Assembly: GCF_006494775.1 (NCBI RefSeq)
Contig: NZ_CP041146.1
Span: forward strand, 2,728,001-2,792,000
Origin: Nocardioides humi
GTDB lineage: Bacteria; Actinomycetota; Actinomycetes; Propionibacteriales; Nocardioidaceae
DNA: 64,000 nt
Direction: 5' to 3'
The notes beneath the pieces were generated by a model that saw only the letters and a list, made by a program, of their open reading frames with translations, did no database searches and had not been told where the DNA came from. This document shows, piece after piece, positions 18,460-26,951 of this stretch. The stretch's first letter is position 1; each line of letters begins with the position of its first letter. A program made the translations under genes and the position numbers.

Positions 18460-18590
18460 CCCGGCTATCCCTGACACGTTGTGACAGGTGTCTCCCGCTT
18501 CGGCTCCGCGCCTACTAGGGTCGGCGACGAAGGTCGGGGAGAGAGAAGGTGAGCCGGGCGGCCTGCGCCGGGCACAGCGAAAGGGTCAGC

Positions 18591-18965
18591 ATGGCAACGT
18601 TCTTCGAGCACTTCTCGCCTCAGGAGATCGCGCGGATCAGCGCGACGGGGCGGCGGGTGAAGCTCCCCGAGGGCTGGTCGCCGATCTGGGAGGACACCCC
18701 CGCCGACAAGGCGTACATCATCCTCGCCGGCAACGTCTCGGTCCGGCGCGACGGCGCCGAGATCGCGCAGCTCGGTCCCGGCGACATCGTCGGCGAGGCC
18801 GCGATCGTCGGCCACAAGCTGCGCAACGCCACCATCGTCGCGCTCACGCCGCTCGACACGATCCACCTCACCGACGAGACCCTGCGCGAACTGGACGCCG
18901 AGTGGCCGGCGTTCCACGACGCGCTCGTCGAGGTCGCGCAGTCGCGCCTCGGCGACCCGGCCTGA
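18591..18965 (+). CDS. stand-alone cyclic nucleotide-binding domain protein
   Basis: A 124-residue protein made of a single cNMP-binding (CAP effector) beta-roll, with PADKAYIILAGNVSVRRDG and the phosphate-binding cassette-like GDIVGEAAIVGHKLRNATIVA. There is no DNA-binding domain. ATG 18591 has a purine-rich upstream (GCGAAAGGG), better than the GTG at 18549. It lies 18 bp before a class III cyclase gene, so the two probably form a cAMP signalling pair. The arginine that binds the cyclic phosphate in CAP (RSA motif) appears as LRNA here, so ligand binding is plausible but not certain. Confidence 0.82.
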   Translation: MATFFEHFSPQEIARISATGRRVKLPEGWSPIWEDTPADKAYIILAGNVSVRRDGAEIAQLGPGDIVGEAAIVGHKLRNATIVALTPLDTIHLTDETLRELDAEWPAFHDALVEVAQSRLGDPA

Positions 18966-18983
18966 GCCCGGGCCCGCACCGTC

Positions 18984-19997
18984 GTGACCGCTGCCGACGA
19001 CCCTGCCGGTGACGGCGGGGTCGTCGACGCGCTCGAGGAGCACCTGCTCGGCGAGGCGCCGTGGCTCACCCAGCAGGAGGTGGCCGAGCGCGCCGGCGTA
19101 CCCCTGGAGACCGCCGACGAGCTGTGGCACCTGCTCGGCTTCGCCCACGTCCCCGACGACGAGGCGGCCTTCACCAGCGCCGACGTCCGCGCGCTGCAGC
19201 TCACCAGCGACCTGATCCGGCTCGGCATCCTCAGCCAGGAGCGGCAGGACGGCCTGGTCCGCACCTGGGGCCGCAGCTTCGCGCGGCTCGCCGACTGGCA
19301 GGTCGCGCTCCTCGCGTCCGTCGCCGCCGAGGCCGGCGCCGACCTGACGGAGGGGCTGCTCGCGATCTCCGACGAGACCCTGCCGCGGGTCGAGGAGCTG
19401 CAGAGCTACGTCTGGCGCCGCCACCTGCTCAGCGCCGGCGCGCGCCTCCTCGCCGAGCGCTCCTCCGGCCCGACCGCGACGCTCGCCGTCTGCTTCGTCG
19501 ACATCGTCGGCTACACCTCCCGCTCGCGCACCCTCACCGACCGCGAGCTGGTGACCTGGCTGGAGTCCTTCGAGTCCGCCGTGCTCGGCCTCACCGTCGA
19601 CCGCGGCGGCCGGATCATCAAGAACATCGGCGACGAGCTGCTCATCGTCGCCGACTCCCCCGAGGCGATGGCCGACATCGCCCTCGAGCTCACCCGCCGC
19701 GGCGCCGACCCCGACGACCCGTTCCCGGCCGTCCGCGCCGGCATCGCGTACGGCGAGGTGGTCACCCGCCTGGGCGACGTGTTCGGTCCCGTCGTCAACA
19801 TCGCCGCCCGGCTCACCTCCGTCGCCCGGCCCAGCTCGGTGCTCGTCGACCTCGGCACCTACGAGGCGCTCACCGGCCGCACCGTGGAGCACGACGACGA
19901 CGAGACCCGCGGGGCGTCGTACCGGTTCCGGAGGCTGCGACGGGTCTCGGTGAAGGGGTACTCACGGCTCAAGGTCTGGGCCCTCCAACCCTCCTGA
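18984..19997 (+). CDS. class III adenylate/guanylate cyclase with N-terminal regulatory domain
   Basis: A 337-residue cyclase. The N-terminal 150 residues form a helical regulatory domain like that of mycobacterial Rv1264 (WLTQQEVAERAGVPLETADELW). The C-terminal catalytic domain has the metal Asp pair (CFVDIVGYT and NIGDELL), the purine-selecting Lys in IIKNIGDE and the transition-state Asn/Arg in GPVVNIAARLTSVA. These indicate an active enzyme, most likely an adenylate cyclase. The GTG start follows the cNMP-binding gene by 18 bp. No membrane segment is seen, so it is cytosolic. Confidence 0.9.
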   Translation: MTAADDPAGDGGVVDALEEHLLGEAPWLTQQEVAERAGVPLETADELWHLLGFAHVPDDEAAFTSADVRALQLTSDLIRLGILSQERQDGLVRTWGRSFARLADWQVALLASVAAEAGADLTEGLLAISDETLPRVEELQSYVWRRHLLSAGARLLAERSSGPTATLAVCFVDIVGYTSRSRTLTDRELVTWLESFESAVLGLTVDRGGRIIKNIGDELLIVADSPEAMADIALELTRRGADPDDPFPAVRAGIAYGEVVTRLGDVFGPVVNIAARLTSVARPSSVLVDLGTYEALTGRTVEHDDDETRGASYRFRRLRRVSVKGYSRLKVWALQPS

Positions 19998-20055
19998 CTC
20001 CCCGAGGAGGTTCGAGCGGACGAGGTGGCCCCTCCATCTCGGTAGGCTCGGGCCG

Positions 20056-21327
20056 ATGTCGATGGGCGCGGAGTCACTGCAGAAGTCGGAGAGCCTCCAA
20101 GAGCTCATCGACCTGCTGGCTGAGCGCCTGCAGCGATCGGTCGCCCTCGACGACGTCGCCTTGAACCTGATCGCCGCCAGTCGACACTTCGGCGACGAGG
20201 ACACCGTCCGGGTGCAGTCCATCCTCGGCAGGGGCGTCGATCCGGAGCTCCAGGCCCAGGTCCTCGCCCTGGGAATCGCGGACCTCGACGGCCCTCGACG
20301 CATCGAGCCGCCCGTCGGGCTGGGAGCGAAGCCGCGCATCTGCGCGCCCGTGCGCTGCGCCGGCGTGCTGCTCGGATATCTGTGGCTCATCGACGACGAG
20401 TGCATCACCGCGGAGGACCTGAGGGACACAGCGCTCGTCGCCGATCAGACCGGGATGATCCTCTACCGGCGGGAGCTGTTCCTGCAGCGCCGACAGGCTC
20501 GGGCGAGCTCGCTGCTCCGCGACCTGATCTCCGCGGACGAGCCGACGCGTGCCGCGGCCGCGCACGAGGCCCTCGACGAGGAGCTGGTGCCACCGGACAC
20601 GGAGGTCACCATCGGGATCATCGCGCCCAGGGATCCGACCGGCGAAGGCCTGTCCGACGCACTCCTCCAGACGGCGCAGCACGGCACGAGCATGAGCACG
20701 ACCCCCGCCATCCTGTGCCTGCCGAGATCCCACGAGCTCGTCGTCCTCGTCGCCCATCCGTCCGAAGGCGCTGCGCAGGAGCCGGACAAGGTCATGCACC
20801 GCCTGATGGCCAACGCAGCCGAGCGAACGCGCACGAGCGCCATGGTGGGCGTCGGCGACCGACGATCGCGACTGACGGATGCGCATCGGTCCTACCAGGA
20901 GGCCGTGGTCGCGGTCCGCGCGGCGCGGTTCCTGTCCCGCACGGACGACGTGGTGACCTGGGACTCGCTGGGCGTGTACGGCCTGCTCGCCCGCCTGGAC
21001 CCGCAGGAGCTCGCCCTGGGCGCACCTGCGATGCCCCTCGCCCGGTTGGCAGCCAGCAGGAACGGTGACGTCCTCCTCGCCACCGCGGAGACCTTCCTCG
21101 ATCTGGCGGGCAGCATGCGACGCTCCGCCGAAGCCCTCCACATCCATCGGGCCACCCTGTACCAGCGGCTGGCGCGGATCGAGGAGGTGACCGGGCTCGA
21201 CCTCGACGACGGCGGGGATCGCCTCACGCTGCACCTCGGTCTGAAGCTCGCACGGCTGACCGGAGGGGTTCCGACGGCTGATCGCGGTGGATCGACAATC
21301 GTCGACAACCCCCGCCGAAGTAGCTGA
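20056..21327 (+). CDS. PucR-family transcriptional regulator (island 1)
   Basis: A 423-residue regulator. The C-terminal 60 residues are a PucR/CdaR-type helix-turn-helix (RRSAEALHIHRATLYQRLARIEEVTGLDL), preceded by a GGDEF-like middle domain (ELVVLVAH, GVGDRRSRLTDAHRSYQEA) and an N-terminal GAF-like sensor region (ICAPVRCAGVLLGYLWLIDDE). PucR proteins usually respond to the substrate of the neighbouring catabolic genes. It faces the ABC importer operon that starts 73 bp downstream on the same strand and is probably its activator. Confidence 0.88.
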   Translation: MSMGAESLQKSESLQELIDLLAERLQRSVALDDVALNLIAASRHFGDEDTVRVQSILGRGVDPELQAQVLALGIADLDGPRRIEPPVGLGAKPRICAPVRCAGVLLGYLWLIDDECITAEDLRDTALVADQTGMILYRRELFLQRRQARASSLLRDLISADEPTRAAAAHEALDEELVPPDTEVTIGIIAPRDPTGEGLSDALLQTAQHGTSMSTTPAILCLPRSHELVVLVAHPSEGAAQEPDKVMHRLMANAAERTRTSAMVGVGDRRSRLTDAHRSYQEAVVAVRAARFLSRTDDVVTWDSLGVYGLLARLDPQELALGAPAMPLARLAASRNGDVLLATAETFLDLAGSMRRSAEALHIHRATLYQRLARIEEVTGLDLDDGGDRLTLHLGLKLARLTGGVPTADRGGSTIVDNPRRSS

Positions 21328-21368
21328 CTTTTGCCGATAGCAACGGCTGTCACGCCCTCCCATACTTG

Positions 21369-21381
21369 GTGACCAGATCAC
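21369..21381. promoter_or_regulatory. inverted repeat in the island 1 promoter region
   Basis: GTGACCAGATCAC, a GTGA-N5-TCAC inverted repeat, sits 19 bp upstream of the ATPase start. A second inverted pair, GCCG-N7-CGGC, lies at about 21334-21348. Either could be the operator for the PucR protein encoded just upstream; the gap between pucR and the operon is otherwise empty. Confidence 0.4.
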
Positions 21382-21400
21382 GTCGGGAAGGCGGAGCTTC

Positions 21401-22177
21401 ATGAGTCACTCGCAGCACCAGACGGCCAGGAGCCTCGCGTCCGGCCCGCTGCTGACGCTCGACGGAGTGTGCGTCGCCTACCGGCACCACGAGGTCGTCC
21501 ACGACGTCTCGCTCGACGTCGCCGCCGGCGAGGTCGTCGCGCTGATCGGCCCGAGCGGCGCCGGGAAGAGCAGCCTGCTGCGCGCCATCAACTTCCTCGA
21601 ACCGGCGAGCAAGGGCCGGATCCTGCTGGACGGCGTCGAGGTCGGCGGCTCCCGTCGAACGCTCGACCTGCTCCGGAGGGAGGTGGGGATGGTGTTCCAG
21701 TCGTTCAACCTCTTCCCCCACCTGACGGCCCTGCAGAACGTGATGCTCGCCCCCGTCCACACCTTGGGGATCCCGAAGGAGCAGGCGCGCGAGCGCGCCC
21801 TGGCGCAGCTGACCCATGTCGGCCTCGCCGAGCACGCGCACGTCAAGCCCGGCAAGTGCTCCGGCGGTCAGCAGCAGCGGATCGCCATCGCGCGCGCCCT
21901 GGCGATGGACCCGAAGGTGATGCTGTTCGACGAGCCGACCTCGGCCCTCGACCCGGAGCTCGGCGCCGAGGTCCTGACCACGATGCGCACCCTCGCTGCC
22001 GAAGGCATGACGATGCTGGTCGTCACCCACGAGATGCACTTCGCCGAGGACGTGGCGGATCGCGTCGTCTTCATGGCCGACGGCCGCGTCGTCGAGCAGA
22101 ACACCGCCGGCAAGCTCATGCGGGATCCGCAGCACCCACGGACCCAGCGCTTCCTCAACGCGGTCAGGAACCGCTAG
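21401..22177 (+). CDS. polar amino acid ABC transporter ATP-binding protein
   Basis: A 258-residue GlnQ/HisP-type ATPase with Walker A GPSGAGKSSLLRAIN, Q-loop FQSFNLFPHLT, Walker B VMLFDEPTSALDPEL and switch His in VVTHEMHFA. The signature reads KCSGGQQQR, with Cys in place of the usual Leu; CSGGQ is a rare but tolerated variant. RBS GGAG precedes the ATG. It energises import through the two permeases that follow and probably acts on an amino acid or related amine. Confidence 0.92.
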   Translation: MSHSQHQTARSLASGPLLTLDGVCVAYRHHEVVHDVSLDVAAGEVVALIGPSGAGKSSLLRAINFLEPASKGRILLDGVEVGGSRRTLDLLRREVGMVFQSFNLFPHLTALQNVMLAPVHTLGIPKEQARERALAQLTHVGLAEHAHVKPGKCSGGQQQRIAIARALAMDPKVMLFDEPTSALDPELGAEVLTTMRTLAAEGMTMLVVTHEMHFAEDVADRVVFMADGRVVEQNTAGKLMRDPQHPRTQRFLNAVRNR

Positions 22178-22179
22178 GC

Positions 22180-22827
22180 GTGGACACGATCCTTCGAGAG
22201 CTGGCGGCGGGCATCCCCCAGACCATCGAGATCACCCTTGCCTCCTTCGCCATCGCGGCCGTCCTGGGGCTGCCGCTGGCGATCCTGCGTCGCTCTCCGT
22301 TCTGGCTGGTCCGGATGCCGGCAGTGGTGATCGTGGAGGTGCTGCGGGCCGTCCCGCCGATCGTCTGGCTCTTCCTCATCTACTACTCGTTGTTCAGCAG
22401 CGACCAGGTGCGGCTCACGACCTTCCAGGCCGCCGTCGTCGGCCTGGGCCTCATCTACGCGGCCCACCTCTCCGAGGTCTACCGTGCCGGCCTGAACGCG
22501 GTGCCCGTCGGCCAGTGGGAGGCGACCCGAGCTCTGGCGCTCCCCCGTCTCCAGACGTACGGGCGCGTCATCCTGCCGCAGGCTCTCGTCGTCGTCGTGC
22601 CGCCCATGGCGACCTTCGCCATCGCCCTGCTGAAGGACAGCGCCATCGCCTCCGTGATCGGCGCCAACGACATCACCTTCCACGCGGTCCAGCTCACCCA
22701 GCAGGACCTGAACGGGCTGGCCAACTTCACCGTCGCAGGCCTGCTGTACATCCTTCTCGGCGTGCCGTTCGCCCTGCTGGCCAGGGGATCGGACCGGGTC
22801 CTGTCCCGACGACTGGCGGGAGCGTGA
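22180..22827 (+). CDS. polar amino acid ABC permease, subunit 1
   Basis: A 215-residue HisM/GlnP-family permease with five or so helices and the ATPase-coupling EAA loop at GQWEATRALALPRLQTYGRVILPQAL. The N-terminal GIPQTIEITLASFAIAAVLGLPLA is typical of the family. The GTG at 22180 lies 2 bp after the ATPase stop. Its stop overlaps a GTG of the next gene, so the operon is tightly coupled. Confidence 0.9.
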   Translation: MDTILRELAAGIPQTIEITLASFAIAAVLGLPLAILRRSPFWLVRMPAVVIVEVLRAVPPIVWLFLIYYSLFSSDQVRLTTFQAAVVGLGLIYAAHLSEVYRAGLNAVPVGQWEATRALALPRLQTYGRVILPQALVVVVPPMATFAIALLKDSAIASVIGANDITFHAVQLTQQDLNGLANFTVAGLLYILLGVPFALLARGSDRVLSRRLAGA

Positions 22828-22829
22828 CG

Positions 22830-23501
22830 ATGTCGATGGTCGAGGAGTGGCGCGAGTACCTGCCCGACTTCCTGGACGGGCTCGGGGTGACCCTGCAGCT
22901 GACCGGGGCCAGCCTGCTCGTCGGCCTGCCCCTCGGACTGATGCTGGCATTGGCCATGACGACGCCGCGGGCTGCCCTCCGCTGGCCCGTCATGGTGCTC
23001 GTCGAGCTCGGGCGGGGGGCGCCGGCCCTCGTGGTCCTGTACTTCGTCTACTACGGGCTGCCACAGCTGAGCCTGACCTGGAGCAGCTTCACCTGCGCCA
23101 CGATCGCGCTCGGGTTCACGACAGCCGCCTACACCGCAGACATCTTCCGAGCCGGGATCGACTCCATCCCGGCCGGACAGCGGGAAGCCTGCCAGGCGCT
23201 GGGGCTGTCCCACGGGAGCGAGCTGCGGCTGGTGATCCTGCCCCAGGCCGTTCGCGTCGTGATCCCACCGCTCATCGGATTCTGCATCCTGCTGTACCAG
23301 GGCACGTCACTCGCGTTCGCGGTCTCGGTTCCAGAGCTGCTCAGTCGTGCCTACAACGCGGCGTCCATCACCTACCAGTTCACGGCCGCCCTGACCCTTG
23401 CCGGACTGGTGTACGCCGCCATCTCGCTCGCTGCCGTGGCGCTCATGCGCGCCCGGTGGCCGCGACGCGCGGCCAAGCCCGCGATCGCCGAGCCGGCCTG
23501 A
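22830..23501 (+). CDS. polar amino acid ABC permease, subunit 2
   Basis: A second HisM/GlnP-type permease of 223 residues with the EAA loop GQREACQALGLSHGSELRLVILPQAVRVVIPP. I chose the ATG at 22830; a GTG at 22824 that overlaps the previous stop (GTGA) is an equally plausible start and would add two residues. With subunit 1 it would form a heterodimeric channel. The C-terminus is Arg/Lys-rich (RARWPRRAAKPAIAEPA), likely cytosolic. Confidence 0.9.
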   Translation: MSMVEEWREYLPDFLDGLGVTLQLTGASLLVGLPLGLMLALAMTTPRAALRWPVMVLVELGRGAPALVVLYFVYYGLPQLSLTWSSFTCATIALGFTTAAYTADIFRAGIDSIPAGQREACQALGLSHGSELRLVILPQAVRVVIPPLIGFCILLYQGTSLAFAVSVPELLSRAYNAASITYQFTAALTLAGLVYAAISLAAVALMRARWPRRAAKPAIAEPA

Positions 23502-23565
23502 ACAGCGCCGACCTCTCTCCCCGTCAGACCCTCACAGATCAGACCCTCACAGAACGGATCGAACG

Positions 23566-24414
23566 ATGAATCTGAGCCGTGGCCTCGTCGGCGTCGCCGG
23601 CACCATCCTGACGGCAGCAGTACTGAGCGGCTGCGGCGGCTCCGACGACTCCGGGTCGTCGTCCCGGTCGGACTGCACGCCGTCCCACCCCGACGTACCG
23701 ACCCTGGCCACGGGGGATCTGACGGTCCTGGTGTACGTCACGCCGCCGTACACCACCCAGGAGGGGAACGGCTTCGGCGGCGTGGACGCCACGATCGTGA
23801 AGAGGCTGGCCGAGCTCGAGTGCCTGGATCTCAAGACGCAGTCCGTGGCAGCCGCCGCCGGGCTCGCCAGCATCCAGGCCGAGCGCGCCGACATCGCGAT
23901 CGGGGGCATCTACTACACCGAGGAGCGGACGGAGACCCTGAGCCTCAGCGACCCGATGTACCGCGACGGCATGGCACTCGTGTCCACCGGTGCGGTCGAC
24001 GGCACCCTGGCCGGCCTGGAGGGCAAGACGATCGGGGTGGTGCAGGGCTACCTGTGGAACGAGGACTTCCAGGCCGCCCTCGGCGCCGACAACGTCAAGC
24101 TCTACCAGGACACGGCGGGCTTGATCACCGACGTGAAGAACGGCCGCCTCGATGCGGCCGTGCTCACCAGCGCGGAAGTGGGCTTCCGTGCGAAGGAGGA
24201 CTCGAAGCTGACAGCGACGAGCTTCCAGCCGACACCCGAGATCGCCGCGTCGACGAGTGAGAACGGAGTCGTCCTCGCGCTGCCCAAGAGCGCGACGGCC
24301 CTGACCCAGGCACTCAACGAGGACATCGCCGTGCTGATCGGCGACGGGACGGTCGCGGCCGCACTGGAGGCGCAGGGGATGGATCCGGCCCTGGCAGGTC
24401 CGGCCACCCCGTAG
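23566..24414 (+). CDS. amino acid ABC transporter substrate-binding lipoprotein
   Basis: A 282-residue family 3 solute-binding protein with a lipoprotein signal (AAVLSGCGG lipobox, Cys about residue 22). The mature part has the periplasmic binding fold: DLTVLVYVTPPYTTQ, GGVDATIVKRLAELE, ADIAIGGIYYTEERTETLSLSDPMY and LEGKTIGVVQGYLW. It would deliver the substrate to the permeases just upstream. A 15-bp direct repeat (CAGACCCTCACAGAT) precedes the gene at about 23525-23553 and the RBS is weak. Ligand unknown. Confidence 0.88.
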   Translation: MNLSRGLVGVAGTILTAAVLSGCGGSDDSGSSSRSDCTPSHPDVPTLATGDLTVLVYVTPPYTTQEGNGFGGVDATIVKRLAELECLDLKTQSVAAAAGLASIQAERADIAIGGIYYTEERTETLSLSDPMYRDGMALVSTGAVDGTLAGLEGKTIGVVQGYLWNEDFQAALGADNVKLYQDTAGLITDVKNGRLDAAVLTSAEVGFRAKEDSKLTATSFQPTPEIAASTSENGVVLALPKSATALTQALNEDIAVLIGDGTVAAALEAQGMDPALAGPATP

Positions 24415-24489
24415 CTCCCGCCGCGTACTTCCCGACCAGCTCGTCGGCAGTCTCTCTGCCGGCTCCGACTCGACCCCTGGGACCTCTCC

Positions 24490-25797
24490 ATGAACCACAC
24501 CGAGTACGACGCCGCCATCATCGGGGCCGGGGTCGTCGGCTGCTCGATCGCCTATGCGCTCGCGCGCAACGGCTACCGCGTCCGTGTCCTCGACCGCGGG
24601 GGAACCGCGGGAAGCGGATCCACCAGTGCCTCCTCGGCCAACATCCGCTTCAACTACTCCACGTGGGAGGGCGTCGCGACGTCGTGGGAGTCCCACGCGA
24701 TGTGGGAGGACTGGGAGGCACACCTCGGCGGAGCCGACGACGACGGCATGGCCCGGTTCATCAGGACCGGTGGCGTGGTCCTGGACTCCCCCGACCAGGA
24801 CACCGAGCGCGTCCTCGCCTTGTTCGAGCGAGCCGGGATCCCCTACGAGCGGTGGGACTCCTCCACCCTCCGCTCGCGGCTGCCGATGCTCGATCCCAGC
24901 CGGCACCACCCGCCCAAGCAGATCACCGACCCCGCCTTCTGGGAGGAGCCCCACGGCGAGGTCGGCGGGTACTGGGTTCCGGATCAGGGCTTCGTCGACG
25001 ACCCCGCACTGGCCGCTCACAACCTGATGAGCGCGGCGCGGAGACACGGCGCCGACTTCTGCTTCCACACCTCGGTGACGGCGATCCGCCGTGCCGGAGG
25101 GGCCGTCACGGGGCTGGAGGTCGCCGGCGGCCCGCACCTGCCGGTCCGGATGGTGATCAACGCGGCCGGACCGCACTCGGCGACCGTCAACGCGCTCGCC
25201 GGAGTGCTCGACGACTTCAACGTGGGCACCCGTCCGATGCGCCAGGAGGTCCACCAGGTTCCGTCCCCGCCCGGGTTCTCCGGGGACCGACCGGTCCCGC
25301 TCGTCGGCGATCTCGACCTCGGCACGTACTTCCGGGGCACGCCGAGCGGTGAGCTGCTCATCGGCGGCACCGAGCCCGCCTGCGACCCGATGGAATGGCT
25401 CGAGGACCCCGACGAGTACGACCACCGCCCGACCAAGCGGGTCTTCGACGCTCAGGTCTTCCGCGCGGCGAGGCGGGTGCCCGACCTCACGGCCCCGAAC
25501 GTCCCTCGCGGCATCGCCGGTGTGTACGACGTATCCGACGACTGGATCCCGATCTACGACAAGACGTCGCTTGCCGGCTACTACGTGGCGATCGGCACCA
25601 GCGGGAACCAGTTCAAGAACGCCCCCCTCATCGGCGACCTCCTCGCCGCCATCATCACCGCCGCCGACAACGGCGTCGACCACGACTCCGACCCGGTCCG
25701 GATGGTGCTGCCATGCACCGGGCACACGATCGACCTGTCCCACTACAGCCGACGGCGGACGGTCGATCGGAGCAGTCCGCTCAACGTCATGGGATGA
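24490..25797 (+). CDS. FAD-dependent amine/amino acid oxidoreductase (DAO family, island 1)
   Basis: A 435-residue flavoprotein of the DAO/sarcosine oxidase-like family. The N-terminal dinucleotide site is AIIGAGVVGCSIAYALARNG followed by VLDRG. Later come RMVINAAGPHSATVNALAG (flavin-domain Gly motif) and the C-terminal DDWIPIYDKTSLAGYYVAIGTSGNQFKNAP, close to dimethylglycine/sarcosine dehydrogenases. It would oxidise a secondary or primary amine to an imine. It sits between the importer and the KBL-like and TDH-like genes, which points to an amino acid or N-methyl amino acid substrate. Confidence 0.85.
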   Translation: MNHTEYDAAIIGAGVVGCSIAYALARNGYRVRVLDRGGTAGSGSTSASSANIRFNYSTWEGVATSWESHAMWEDWEAHLGGADDDGMARFIRTGGVVLDSPDQDTERVLALFERAGIPYERWDSSTLRSRLPMLDPSRHHPPKQITDPAFWEEPHGEVGGYWVPDQGFVDDPALAAHNLMSAARRHGADFCFHTSVTAIRRAGGAVTGLEVAGGPHLPVRMVINAAGPHSATVNALAGVLDDFNVGTRPMRQEVHQVPSPPGFSGDRPVPLVGDLDLGTYFRGTPSGELLIGGTEPACDPMEWLEDPDEYDHRPTKRVFDAQVFRAARRVPDLTAPNVPRGIAGVYDVSDDWIPIYDKTSLAGYYVAIGTSGNQFKNAPLIGDLLAAIITAADNGVDHDSDPVRMVLPCTGHTIDLSHYSRRRTVDRSSPLNVMG

Positions 25798-25810
25798 CGG
25801 AGGAGCGATC

Positions 25811-26944
25811 ATGACCACCCCTCTCCACTGGCCGACAGCCGAGGGCCGCCTCTCGGGCCAGGTGAACCTGGACGGCCGCGACATGATCATGCTGTCGTCC
25901 AACGACTACCTCGGCCTGGCGGGCGACCAGCGCGTGATCGACGGCGCCCACCGCGCCCTGGACACCTACGGCGCCGGCATCGGCCTGAACCCCAGCATCG
26001 CGCTGACGCGGGTCCACCGGGAGCTCGCGGACGAGCTCGCGGCGTACCTGGGAACCGAGGCCGTGCTGTTGTTCAACTCGTGCGCATCCGCCAACTGCGC
26101 CACCCTCCAGACCCTTGCCGACACCCCGCAGTCGACGATCGTCAGTGACGAGTACAACCACGCCAGCATCGTCGACGGATGCCGACTGGCCCGCGGCAGG
26201 ACGAGCGTCTACCGGCACGACGACCTCGCCTCGCTGGAGGGCCTCACCGACGGGCTCGCGAACGACGCGCGGACCCTGCTCGTCACCGACGGCGTGTTCA
26301 GCATGGAGGGGTCGGTGGCACGCCTCGACCGGCTGCAGCCGCTGGCGGACCGTGTCGGCGCCCACCTGGTGGTGGACGAGTCACACGCGATCGGCGTCAT
26401 CGGTCCGACCGGGCGCGGGTCGGTGGAGCACCACCGCTCCCGCCCGTCGACGATCCGGACCGGGACGTTCTCCAAGGCGCTCGGCGCGGGGCTGGGCGGG
26501 TTCCTCGCCGGACCGAAGGACGTGGTGGACGATGTCGGCGCGCGCGGCCGGTTCTTCATCTTCACCAGCCCCATGCCCGCCGCGACGGCCGGGGCGGCGC
26601 TCGCCGCGATCCGCCTCATCCGCGACGACGGCAGCCGGCTCGAGCGCCTCGCCGCCAATGTCGCCCGCTTCCGCGGAGGCATGAAGGACACCGGCTGGGA
26701 CCTTCTCGACAGTCCGGGACCGATCGTCCCGGTGATGCTCCACGACGACGACCGCGCGCTCCGCGTCGCGGCCACGTTGCGCGACCTCGGGATCTTCACC
26801 GCTGCCTTCAGCTTCCCGGTCGTGCCCCGCGGAACGGCGCGCATTCGAGTCCAGATCTCGGCAGCACACACCGACGACCACATCGACACGGCGATCGAAG
26901 CCTTCGCCAGGGCGGCGACGCTCGACGACCAGACCAGGAGCTGA
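25811..26944 (+). CDS. PLP-dependent alpha-oxoamine synthase family enzyme, probably glycine C-acetyltransferase (KBL-like)
   Basis: A 377-residue fold-type I PLP enzyme. SSNDYLGLA, DEYNHASIVDG, VVDESHAIGVIG and the PLP-lysine motif TFSKALGAGLGGF are those of the KBL/BioF family, which join or split an acyl-CoA and an amino acid. Adjacent to a threonine 3-dehydrogenase-like gene, the natural reaction is 2-amino-3-ketobutyrate plus CoA to glycine plus acetyl-CoA. BioF activity is less likely because no bio gene is near. A good RBS (GGAGGAGCG) precedes the ATG at 25811. Confidence 0.82.
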   Translation: MTTPLHWPTAEGRLSGQVNLDGRDMIMLSSNDYLGLAGDQRVIDGAHRALDTYGAGIGLNPSIALTRVHRELADELAAYLGTEAVLLFNSCASANCATLQTLADTPQSTIVSDEYNHASIVDGCRLARGRTSVYRHDDLASLEGLTDGLANDARTLLVTDGVFSMEGSVARLDRLQPLADRVGAHLVVDESHAIGVIGPTGRGSVEHHRSRPSTIRTGTFSKALGAGLGGFLAGPKDVVDDVGARGRFFIFTSPMPAATAGAALAAIRLIRDDGSRLERLAANVARFRGGMKDTGWDLLDSPGPIVPVMLHDDDRALRVAATLRDLGIFTAAFSFPVVPRGTARIRVQISAAHTDDHIDTAIEAFARAATLDDQTRS

Positions 26945-26951
26945 CTCGATC

